Source: Peribolospora baueri (Eukaryota; Basidiomycota; Peribolosporomycetes; Peribolosporales; Peribolosporaceae). From it: a stretch of 64,000 bases of DNA. Shown one piece after another: positions 54,864 through 64,000 of this stretch. Under the pieces are notes generated by a model that saw nothing but the letters and a program-made list of their open reading frames with translations, ran no database searches and was not told where the DNA came from. The stretch is from assembly GCA_029717555.1 (NCBI GenBank), contig JAMDHS010000036.1:124001-188000 (forward strand). The letters run 5' to 3'. Each line of letters starts with the position of its first letter. The stretch's first letter is position 1. A program made the translations under genes and the position numbers.

Positions 54864-55867
54864 ATGGCGCCTAGATCGCTCAACACGTATAGTCGCGCCG
54901 AGTACATCGAAACGGTAAGCGTCGAATCTGGCTCCCTCCCCTCCGTCGAGCCACCACGAGGTTTTGTCTCTATTCCATCTCGTAATCTTGGCTGAGCGTA
55001 CCCCCACCTTTCGTCACTCATTTCCATATAATCCGTTTAGGCCGGTACTGGCAACAAAGTCTCCCGGCGCTCAGTGATCCTTGGCTCACAAAACATCATC
55101 CTAGGCGGCAAATGTATCCTGCAGACGTCCTGCATCGTGCGAGGAGATCTAAAGAGGGCGGGTTCTAGCATCGGTAATGCGGTGGTGATCAATATTGGCA
55201 AGTACTGTGTGCTGGGGGAGGGGTCTGTCATCCGACCACCTTACAAGACCTACAAGGGGTGAGTAAACGGTAGCGCAGGTCAAAAGCGCTCTCCTTCCCG
55301 CCAGGCGGTCTTTTTTCAGCTATCTACATCGATTTCTCTGCCCTGGCCTCTACAGCGTGTTTTCCTACTACCCCATGAAGATTGGTGATCACGTCATCGT
55401 AGGTGCCGGCACTATCCTAGAGGCCGCCAGCGTGGGCAGTCACGTAGAGATAGGAAGAAACTGTGTCATTGTGAGCTCGAATCATCTCTGACGCACCTTG
55501 GTCGAATCCCGTGCTTTGCTAACTCTACGGCCATCATCCCCCCGTCTATGCGACAAAGGGTCGATTCGCCATCATCAAGGACTGCGCCCGAATAGCTGAC
55601 AACACGGTGATTGCCCCAAATACTGTCGTTCCCTCTCACTCTGTGTACGCCGGTTCACCAGGTGCGTATGTGGTGAGGGGTCGTCGCGTCTGTTGCCTGT
55701 CGAGACGACTGTATCCTCAGCTGCTCTAACCTGACAAGAGGCCGTCCACCGCTTCGGCTGCCATCGCATCCACAGGTCGATTCCTTGAGCCCCTCGCAGA
55801 GACGTGGCTCGAGCAGAACGAGCAGAAGCGGAAAGCCTTTTACAATTCCTTCCTGCCTCACGACTGA
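54864..55867 (+). CDS. Dynactin subunit p25 (DCTN5)
   Basis: Five exons: 54864-54914, 55041-55258, 55356-55470, 55559-55661 and 55776-55867, phases 0, 2, 0 and 1, 192 aa. After MAPRSLNTYSRAEYIET come left-handed beta-helix hexapeptide repeats: GSQNIILGGKCILQTSCIVR, NIGKYCVLGEGSVIRPPYKT, GDHVIVGAGTILEAASVGSH and DCARIADNTVIAPNTVVP. It ends with the helix FLEPLAETWLEQNEQKRKAF, as in human p25 and Neurospora RO-12. In dynactin, p25 sits at the pointed end with p27, p62 and Arp11 and is needed for early endosome transport by dynein. Confidence 0.93.
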
Positions 55868-56215
55868 TCGACGGACTGACCTGTTGGCGGCCGTTATGGA
55901 CGTCTGTCTGGCCGAGTGTTTTCCAAGCGATAAGCCGACTCGCGCGGTAGATGTTTTGTACTTTACGTGGACGGGGACGGCTTGTGCATGATACCCACCT
56001 TGCCCGCGACCCAATTCGGCTTGCATCATAGCAATCCAGAAGAAAGCAGTCGCCCGTGCCTGACGAATAATAAATGGATATTTCAATGACCCGTCTTGAC
56101 TTGGATTTGCATCGACCACGTGGCAAAACGGCCGATCTCGAGGTGATCTTCAGTGAGTCCATCCCGTCCAGAGCCAAGCATTCCAACCACAATCTTCACA
56201 GCGAGGACGACGACC
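55868..56215. other. Intergenic between the p25 and DUF1764 genes
   Basis: 348 bp holding the p25 3' end and the promoter of the next gene on the same strand. No other feature seen. Confidence 0.5.
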
Positions 56216-57187
56216 ATGAAGGGCGTCAAGGCGTCCACGGAGATTGACGATATCTTCGCTCGCAAGGGCAAGGGCAAGGAGAAAGCCGGAGCTGGGAATG
56301 GAGTTGCAACGAGCTCGACGGGAGAGGAAGAGGGGAAGAAGAAGGGCGGCAAGACGAAGAAGCGAAAGGCCGCGGAGGAGAAGGAGAAGGAAGAGCAGGA
56401 CGTTCGGCCAGACGTGGGAGGGGTAAAGGTACAAAAGCGCAAGAAGACGAAGGTTGACGAGAAGGAGGACGAGGACGGTGCCGCCCCTGCCACTACCACC
56501 TCCACCGCCGACGGGAAGAAGCGTAGACGAATGCCCGAGACGGTGGTGGACCCCTCCACCGCCGTAGCTGGCGGATCAACGTCGACGGCTACGAAGGGGC
56601 GAGCCGCAGAAAAAGGGGGAGCGGGAAAGATGGGGACAAAGTTTGTGCCGGAGGAGGACAGGGACTTTGTCGATTCGAGGGGGTCGTCTCGTGAGTTGCC
56701 TCTTGGCGGTCTTTGCGCCGCCGCCGCCTCTACGCCGACTCTCCTTCGCTGTAGCGAGCATTAAGAGAGATGTTGTTCGTATGAAAGTACTGTTCAGACA
56801 GACCGCTGACTCCTTCCCTGGCTTATTCCATCGGTCTTCCATCGCATTATATTCCCTTCGACGGACTTCTCCGGCGCTTCGCTCCACCTCTGTCTTCGTG
56901 CGTCTCTGTAGGCAAACGAACGGAGGAAGGCTACCCCATCTACACCTTGGACGAGCTCAAGATTGGACAGGGCGGCGGTGAGTGAGATGCGTATACGCAG
57001 GCTGGCAAAGGGACGGGGGCGCCCATCTTTGTTCTCGTCGCTGCCGTGTGGTCGGCTTCGGCGTACGCAGACGAGACGGCCTGTGCGTGCGCCTTTCCGT
57101 CGGACCGCCTGGCTCACCCGTCGTCCTTTCCTTGCCGCCCGGTCAGACACATCACTTTGTCCATTCGACTGCGATTGCTGTGAGTGA
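56216..57187 (+). CDS. DUF1764 family protein
   Basis: Three exons: 56216-56690, 56912-56977 and 57147-57187, phases 1 and 1, 193 aa. The N-terminus MKGVKASTEIDDIFARKGKG and the long Lys/Glu-rich middle fit DUF1764. The conserved C-terminal box is present: DRDFVDSRG, then RTEEGYPIYTLDELKIGQGG and DTSLCPFDCDCC. The Cys cluster at the end suggests metal binding. The function is unknown; the basic composition suggests a nuclear or nucleolar place. The ATG at 56216 is used because the in-frame sequence upstream has no ATG. Confidence 0.85.
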
Positions 57188-58469
57188 TCACCCCCTTCCT
57201 TCTCTGTCTTCCCCTCTGCCCGCGGAGGACGGCCCCGCCCATCCACCCGTTTTGGTGTCTGCTCTTTTCATCTCTCTTTTCTCTATTCTTTGCACAGGTT
57301 TCTAAACGCTCTCCTCTTATAGCGATGACAAAATTCGGTCTTGCCGCCATCACACCGCCTCGTCTGTCCATATGTACGCGACCACCTCTCCTTCCGTTCG
57401 GTCCCTTCTTTCCATCCCGCCCCGCTTCCTCTGCAATCCAGCAGCCAATTAGACATGTACAAATACGGTGCGGCGCCTCCACTCTTCTCCAGAGCGACTT
57501 TCGGTAAGCCAGTTTAGTTGGCCAGTCGGTTCTGTCCCGTCCTGTCCGGCAAGGGAGAATACGAAACGAAACGAAACGGGCACGGGCACGGGGCCATCCA
57601 TCATCCCCCAGCCGGACCTGAAGGCGCGTTCGGGCTCGACTCCGCATTCATTGGCTTTCTAGGCGGCGACGGGCAGGAGGGCAGGCGGGGCAGGACTGGT
57701 GTGGCTTCTTCGCTCCCGGACCATGTAACAGGGTACTTACTGTGCGAGCAAGCCGCTCGAGCGAGTGCTCGACGGCGCTGGAGGGGAATGGGATGTGTGC
57801 GTGCACGTCGCAACATACACACACCGTGCCGTGCGTATGGTGATTCGACCCTCGGCGTCGTCCGTCGAAAAACGAACGTAATCCTCCCCTTTTCGCCCAT
57901 TCCGACCAAGAGTCTCTCTTCTCCTCACACGACATGGCCGTCACGTTATATTCATCGACGTTGCCATTTGATTGCTATTATTGCTATTGCCCGTTTGGTT
58001 GCTTTACCATTCAGCGTTCTCGGCTACATCATCTTACCCGCCGATCGGCCTTTCACTACACTACTACGTACGTGACGTGGACGTTGCTCGACCTTGCTGC
58101 CCCTCGGTCGGCCCGCCCGAAAACCAGCGGAGAAGCGAACCGAGACGAATCGAATGGGAGACGGATGGATGCGAAGGATGGGATGGGGACGAGAGAGGAG
58201 AGGAGGGTATGGCGGGACGAGAGGGGAAGAAAAGGAAAAAGAGGGCGATGAAAAATTTTCAAAGAAAAAGAAGGAACGAGGAAGGTTGGTTCGATGGAGG
58301 GCATAGAAAGCATATACAGGACAGGACGTACGAGGAGGCCAAACGAATCGAATCGCGAATGGAATCGAAAGACCGGATCAAGAATCAAAAAAGCCTAAGA
58401 ATTCGACATGAAAGGAAAAGAAAAAAACGCTTATCCAAACGACCCGATGCAATGGGCTCCAACAACCGA
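57188..58469. other. 1.3 kb between convergent DUF1764 and SSN6 genes
   Basis: Unusually long for a convergent gap. It contains an ACGAA/CGAAA repeat (57560-57585), a GGGCAC repeat, and A/G-rich DNA (58180-58300). Frames over 100 codons occur on both strands but show no family resemblance. Confidence 0.5.
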
Positions 58470-61400
58470 TCAAGCCGACGCCGAGCCGGACTTATCGCCC
58501 TGCCCTCCCGCCGCGGCCGTCGGCGTCTGAGCGCGACTGACCTCACCAGACTCCTTTTCTGTGCCTGCTGCGCTCGACGGTCCTGCGCCCGCACCCGCAC
58601 CGCTGGCAGATTTGGATGGCGGAAACGTGGACGTGGACGTAGCCGTCGCGGCAGCGGCCGCCGCCTCGGCGTCCTCGTTATCGTCATCCAGCTCGTCTAC
58701 CTCTCCGGCCTCTTTTTCGTCTTCCTCTGTCGGCGCCGCGGGCCCGTTCCTGCCAGCCGCCGTCGCCGCCGGCACAGTGGGCAGAGGTGCATCGACGCCA
58801 GCGGCCGCCGACGAGGAGGACGCGGGCGGAGCACCGGGAGACCGAGGAGGAGATCGGCTCCTAGCTCGCTTTGACGCGTCGTCCCTGTGCCCTTGAGCCG
58901 GGCTCGGGCCTCTCTCGTCGTCCCGTGCTCGCTTTCCGAGCGCACCGGGAACGTCAGCGTCTGACCGGCCGCCACCGGAGCGGGGTCGAGGCGCGGCGGC
59001 GGTGGCGCTTCTCGAAGGCGAGCTATGAGGAGCACTGGAGCCACCGTTGACTTCGGCCCGAGCAGATGCAGCGCCGGCGAGACCCATGAGAGCGTCGGCG
59101 GCGCCGTCGTCATAGTCCTCGTCGACGAGCCTAGAAGGAGGGGGCCCGGGTCTGGTGTAGGACGACGACGTCCTGGGGCTCGCCGGAGGCGACTTGGCGC
59201 GAGAGGGCGATGAGCCAGTCGAGGGTGGCCTGTTTTCCTCTTTCCTACCCGCCGCTCCCGACGTCGAAGATTTGCGATCGCTGCCCGAGCTCAAAGGAGC
59301 GCTCCGAGCATGGGCAGCGCTCGGCGAGCCAGACGTCGCCGCGGCGGTGGCACCCTGTTCATCCACCCGCTCTTTCCTCTTCCTCCCATTCCCGTTTCCG
59401 CTCCCGTTCTCGAAGCCGATCGGACTGGCAGAGACGCGAGCCCTCGCTCCCGACCCGGCCTCCTCCTTTCCCTTCGCACCGCCGCCACCACCACCACCAC
59501 CACCACTAGCCCTTCCCCTTGTGGGCCTGCCCTTGGTCGCCGGCTGAGGAGTGAGCGCGCCGCTGTCGGACGAAGGGGGTGGTGCGGCGGTAGCCGCGGG
59601 CGGAGGGTGCATCGCGCCGCTTCCGCTTTCGCCGCCTTCTTGTCTGGCCCACTCGACCGTTCCCCTCTCTCGCTCAGGCGCCTCGCCCGCGTACACCTGC
59701 TTTCGAGAAGGAGTAGAGGAAGAGGGAGGCGGCGGCGGCGGCGGCGCGCCGTAATAGCCACCTTGGGTCGAGCTTTCAGGGCCCCACGGCCGGTCGTTAC
59801 GCGGATCGTACCGGCGGTCGTGCTCGTAAGGCGAAGCGTCGTATATGTGTCGACCGTGCGGCGGAGGCGGAGGGTAGCCGCCAGGCGAAGGCGGCCTGCC
59901 TCCGGACATGCGCCTACTCTCGCGCGACGGTGACTGGGGGCCGCCGTGTGCGCTCGGCGGCCGACCGTACGCAGCGGGCGGAGGGTAGTGTTGGCCCGGT
60001 GACGCGCCGGTCCGAGCCTGACCTTCGACGGCAGCCCGGCTCCTCCCCCAATCTCTCCGATCTCGCTCGTCGTAGACTGGATGGTGTGAAGGAGGCGGGC
60101 CATACCTGCCATCAGGAGGATACGGGGTATAGCCGTGCTGAGACGGGTACGGAGGAGGGTAGCCCTGCTCGTGCTTCGTCCTGGGCGAGGTGCGCGGCGA
60201 GGGCGAAGGGCCATACCGACGGTCGTGTGGTCCGGGGCCCGGCGAGGGACCGCGCTCATGGGGTGGAAGCGCGTGCGGAGGCGGACCGGTAGGTTCATGT
60301 CTCAACGGTGGCGGTGGAGGCGGCGGCGGCGAAGGACGACCATAGTGGCCCGGCGGCGGCGCATGCTCGACCTCCATAGGAGCGAGAGGAGTATGAGGCG
60401 GCGGCTTGGTCCCGCGGTCATCAATGTTGGCGATCTGTGGCGGCTGACCGCGGAACGGATCTTGACCAGCGGGCGAGGGCGGGCGCGGTGGCAGTCCTGG
60501 ACCTGGGAGCTGTCGAGGACCATCGCCACCTTCGCCGATGGGCGGCGGCGGCGGCGGCGGTGGCGGTCCGCGCGCACCTCCTCCCGGCCCTTCCTGAGGC
60601 GGATAGCCTCCTGGGGCCGAAGGCCCTCCGGCCGGAGCGGAGGCTGGGGCCCCAGAAAATTGCGACGGAGGTCCGGCAACACCTTGAGTGGCATACGCCG
60701 TAGGATGAACGTCCTGCGGCATGGGAGCGCTCGGAACCTGACCTCCGGTCTGCTGTGCGTTCCTCAAGAGGGCCAACCTTTGCTTGATGCTGTGATTGTT
60801 CGGGTCGAGGTCGGCGGCACGCTGGTAAGCGTCGATGGCGTCGTTGACCTGGTTGTTGCAGCTCTCGTAGAGCGAGCCGAGGTCGAACCAGACTTCGGAA
60901 ATGTAAGGGTTGAGCCGAATGGCGCGCGAGTAGGCGTCCAAGGCGTCTCGGAACTGGTTGATTTGGTAATAAAGCACACCGATGGAGCACCAGAACGTCG
61001 GGTTTCGCCCGTCCCGGTAGACGGCTTGCTGGTACGCCTCGTACGCCTTCTTGTAGTTCTGACCGGCCATGTAAGAGCGACCGAGAAGATACCAGCTCTG
61101 CGCATCGTTGGCATCTGGGAAACCGGGAGAGAAGGAAACCGGATAAGTAAGGCGGTGGCCGCTCACCATTCGCCTCGTTCGACCCACTCACCCGACTCCA
61201 AGCTCTTGGTCAAGTACTGTATCGCCAACTCCTGGTTGGCGAAACTGGCGCCATTCTGGTGGTAGAGCCAGCCAAGCTGCTGCAAGACTTTGGCGTGCGT
61301 GGGGTTTTCCGCAAGCACGCGCTCATAGGCGTCTTTCGCCAAGTTGTACTGGAAGACGGGCGACCGCATACATGATCAGCATCACATCGGTCGCTGCTGT

Positions 61401-63017
61401 GAGAAGCTTGTGAGTCTCAGAAAAAGAAGCGCTGAAAGAGACTCACGTCTTTCTGCTGCTCATAAACGTGCCCGATTTGGAACCAGATGTCGATCTCGGT
61501 CAGAGGCCTCGGAGGGTTGCTGAGGATGTATCGGAAACACTGCCGAATCCGTTCGGATGCGCGACCGCTACGTGTCAGCACACACAGTTCACGAAGAAAA
61601 CGGACGGCTCTGGAGTATTTAACGTCCCGGGGACCGACGCTCACTTCCAAGCTCTGATCATACCGATGCTGGTGCTTGTAAATGATACCAAGGCGGAAAT
61701 AGATCTCGTTTGCCTTGTCATAAGCTGTGAAGCCCCGCGCGCGCAAGTCCGACCAAAGCGAAAAAGAATCAGCATCGCAGAACCTCACGACCACACCACG
61801 TCCAGTGCACGAGAGAAGCATCTATTGGACGGAACGGCCACTCACAAGGGTCCATTCTCACAACGCTAGCGAAAGCTTCCTCCGCGTGCTGCAAGCTGCC
61901 GTATCGGTCGTAGAGAATGCCGATGCCGTACCAGAGCTTGGGCTCTTTCGGGTTCGGCAGGTGGTACAACGCCTGCTGATAGGCGGTGTATGCCTTTTGT
62001 AGATCGTCCATCATGAGGTAGCAGTGGCCTTTGCAATCGTTTGCCGGCGACCAAGAACGGGGGACAAATCACCGTGTTGTTGAGTGACAAAAATGGGCGC
62101 CGATCGCGTCGAAGCGAGAAGATTCGATCTGACACTCACCCAACGCTCCCCAAGTCTCTCCGTTCTCCGGAGACAAATGGAGGACACGTTGAAAATAGTC
62201 GACGGCCTGTCGGAAGGGGAAAGAGCGGCAGGCGGTCTGAGCGCGATCGGGCTGAAGGCACTGGCTTTTCGATCACGGGCTTCGCGTTGACGGCTCACCT
62301 TGGCATGCTGATCCAGTCCCCTGTACACGGTCGCTATGTCACTGAGCGCCTGGATGGAATACGGGTTATGCCGAAGGGCTGACTCGTAGGCAGCAATCGC
62401 ACGGTCGTAATCTTCCATCTGCTCCGCCACGCGACCTGTTCGAGCGAAGGCGAAGGAAAATAAAGTATAGGACGGACGAGGTCAGAGGGAAAAGTGGCCG
62501 AAACGCATCGGATACCGGAGAGCACGGCATCCAAAGAAAGTAGCGCACGCCGCCCGCTCGAAAATGAATAGCTCGATTTCCCATGATTGGCGAACGGCAA
62601 GTTTTCACTCGTGGCCAAAACCTCCACCTCGGGAAGGGATGCAGATAGATGGGAAAGAGAAAAAAATCGCCAAAAGCTCCCGACCTTTACAGGTACTCAC
62701 CGATTTGCAACCAGGCGGCCTCGTTTGCCTGCGCGAGCTTGGCCAATGTCCCATTCGGCGGTGGCCCCTGTCCCGGCGCGCCGCCAGGCCCGGGCGGGGC
62801 GCCTTCCGGTCCCCTTCCCGGCGTGGGGGGGCCCGGTGCTCCTTGAGCGCCGGCGCCGGCGGGAGGCCCTGTCATGGGCACTCCTGCGCCGTTCTGCATC
62901 CCTGTTGAGCCGGGAGGCGGCGGGAGAGGTGGATGACCGGCGGAAGACGGCGGAGGCGGAGGAGGCACGCCATTTTGCTGATGTTGGGCCGCCTGCTGTT
63001 GTTGCTGCTGTTGTTGC

Positions 63018-63049
<32 letters not shown>

Positions 63050-63652
63050 CTGCTGCTGCTGCTGTTGTTGTTGTTGCTGCTGGTGCTGCTGGTGAAGATG
63101 GTGCTGGTGTTGCTGCATTTGGTGAGCCGTCATAGGGTGCCCCATCGGCGGAGGCGGCCCACCATTCATCATGGCCGCTTGCTGAGCCGCGGCGGCGGCG
63201 GCAGAGCCGGGAGGAGGACCGGGCATGCCATTCATAGGGGGACCGGCTCCGGGCTGCATGGCCCCCATTGGGGCGCCGGGCCCGCCTGGAAGGACGCCGG
63301 AGGGAGGAAGAGGCTGAGGTGCGTGGAGAGGCGTGTGGATGGGCGTGCTCTGGCTGTGCGAAGATGCGCCTGGAGGGGGCGGACCGGGCTGATTGGCGGA
63401 AGGATGAGCGCCGGGCGGCGGGGGTGGGCCTCTGTGGGGATGGTACTGAGATGGATGGGGTGCATGGTGGGGAGGCATAGGTTCGGCGCTCATGGGCGGA
63501 GGCGGCGGGGGCGCATAGTGTGCGACGGGCGGTAGGGGGTGAGCGGGATGGTGCGGATGAGAGGCATGCTGGGGGGGTCCAGGCGGAGGAGGACCTTGCT
63601 GTGGGTGATGATGGGTGGGATGGTGATGAGAACGATGGGAGGGGGGGGGCAT
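58470..63652 (-). CDS. SSN6: TPR general transcriptional corepressor SSN6/CYC8
   Basis: Eight exons (minus): 63652-62701, 62435-62299, 62206-62140, 62028-61846, 61724-61645, 61539-61447, 61348-61192 and 61114-58470, 1437 aa. Residues 1-300 are His/Pro/Gln-rich with ~30 consecutive Gln. TPR repeats run from ~305 to ~690: TLAKLAQANEAAWLQIG, YDRAIAAYESALRHNPYSIQ, GHCYLMMDDLQKAYTAYQQA, YFRLGIIYKHQHRYDQSLE, WFQIGHVYEQQKD, WYLLGRSYMAGQNYKKAYEA, TFWCSIGVLYYQINQFRDAL and VWFDLGSLYESCNNQVNDAI. The C-terminal ~740 residues are Pro/Ser/Gly-rich and disordered, ending in an acidic, Ala-rich tail. SSN6 joins TUP1 as a nuclear corepressor. Large frames on the plus strand here are its antisense. Confidence 0.94.
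62993..63082. repeat. CAG/CAA tract coding for ~30 Gln in SSN6
   Basis: Mixed CTG and TTG triplets on the plus strand; poly-Gln on the minus strand, ending in Gln-His mixed sequence. Likely length-variable between strains. Confidence 0.9.
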
Positions 63653-64000
63653 CGTCGTTCACTCGGCGCGTGTCGTGGTGGCCGGGTAAGGGCCGGCGAA
63701 GAGAAGGAAGGACGGCGGGGGACTGTGATCGACGTCAGACGGAGGTGGATGATGACGGCGTGGCTTGGATGGAGGGAGGGGGGGTGGTGGAAGAGGAGGA
63801 GGAAAAAAAGTGGAGGTGGCGAAGAGGAAGGAGTGGATGGATGGAGGCGGCGGCGGGTTGATTGATGTATGGAGGGGGTCGCGTGTTGGGATGGGATGGG
63901 ATGGTGGTGAAGAGGAGGAAGGAAGGAAGCCGGGCGGGCGGGCAGGCGGGAGGTTTTGATGAGGAGGGGCAGGCGCAGGGAAGGGAAAGGGAAGGGATGG
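63653..64000. promoter_or_regulatory. G-rich upstream region of SSN6
   Basis: Plus strand is strongly purine/G-rich with repeated GGGATGGGATGG, GGGCGGGCGGGC and AAGGGAAGGGAAAGGGAAGG runs. On the minus (coding) strand these are C-rich pyrimidine tracts. This is the SSN6 promoter/leader by position and runs to the window edge. Confidence 0.5.

Noticed and set aside
59291-60298. Long frames antisense to SSN6 (minus 59291-60298 in another frame, plus 60135-61265)
   Set aside because: They lie over the low-complexity and TPR coding sequence of SSN6, are Arg/Pro-rich from GC-rich codons read out of frame, and match no family.
1-64000. CRISPR arrays, bacterial operons, rRNA genes or complete viruses
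   Set aside because: None seen. Direct repeats present are microsatellites, and gene structure is eukaryotic throughout.

Overview
The window comes from a fungal nuclear genome, most likely a GC-rich basidiomycete, possibly Pucciniomycotina (the lineage is an inference). The evidence is many short GT-AG introns in almost every gene, gene families of fungal type (PUF6, GPI2, PXR1, UMTA-type methyltransferase, ATO acetate carrier, SSN6), and no bacterial organisation. I rebuilt the gene models by joining exons at GT/AG sites so that phase and family motifs agreed. They have not been tested against transcripts.

Layout. 1-2158: a divergent pair, an SH3BGR-like thioredoxin-fold protein (left, cut by the window edge) and the mitochondrial ketoglutarate dehydrogenase subunit KGD4. 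2590-3931: two LINE-like ORF1 fragments arranged as a near-perfect inverted repeat. 4212-14070: PUF6, a syntaxin-8-type SNARE, glutaryl-CoA dehydrogenase and an acetate carrier. 14071-16800: 2.7 kb without a recognisable gene, rich in simple repeats. 16801-29397: a Mediator MED25-like protein, a CCDC97-like splicing-associated protein, a predicted fusion of an ARMT1/DUF89 phosphatase with aminodeoxychorismate lyase, and a GHITM/TMBIM5-like mitochondrial membrane protein. 29703-39504: a LaeA/UMTA-type methyltransferase, ATG16, uracil phosphoribosyltransferase, a 2.6 kb gene-poor stretch and RAB7/YPT7. 40924-46008: one intronless 1694-codon ORF for a disordered protein with a possible N-myristoylation start. 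46623-58469: PXR1/PINX1, mitochondrial ribosomal protein mL59, LETM1/MDM38, GPI2/PIG-C, dynactin p25 and a DUF1764 protein. 58470-63652: the TPR corepressor SSN6/CYC8.

There are no operons. Most genes are housekeeping genes for mitochondria (KGD4, GCDH, GHITM, mL59, LETM1), vacuole/autophagy traffic (SNARE, ATG16, YPT7), ribosome and RNA work (PUF6, PXR1, CCDC97) and transcription (MED25, SSN6). Several are divergent pairs sharing promoters of about 230-670 bp. The most unusual items are the in-frame ARMT1-ADC lyase fusion, a His in place of the zero-layer Gln of the SNARE, micro-exons of 13-16 nt (one of which carries the signature motif of the acetate carrier), a VWA plus ACID-domain MED25 in a fungus, and the inverted LINE fragments.
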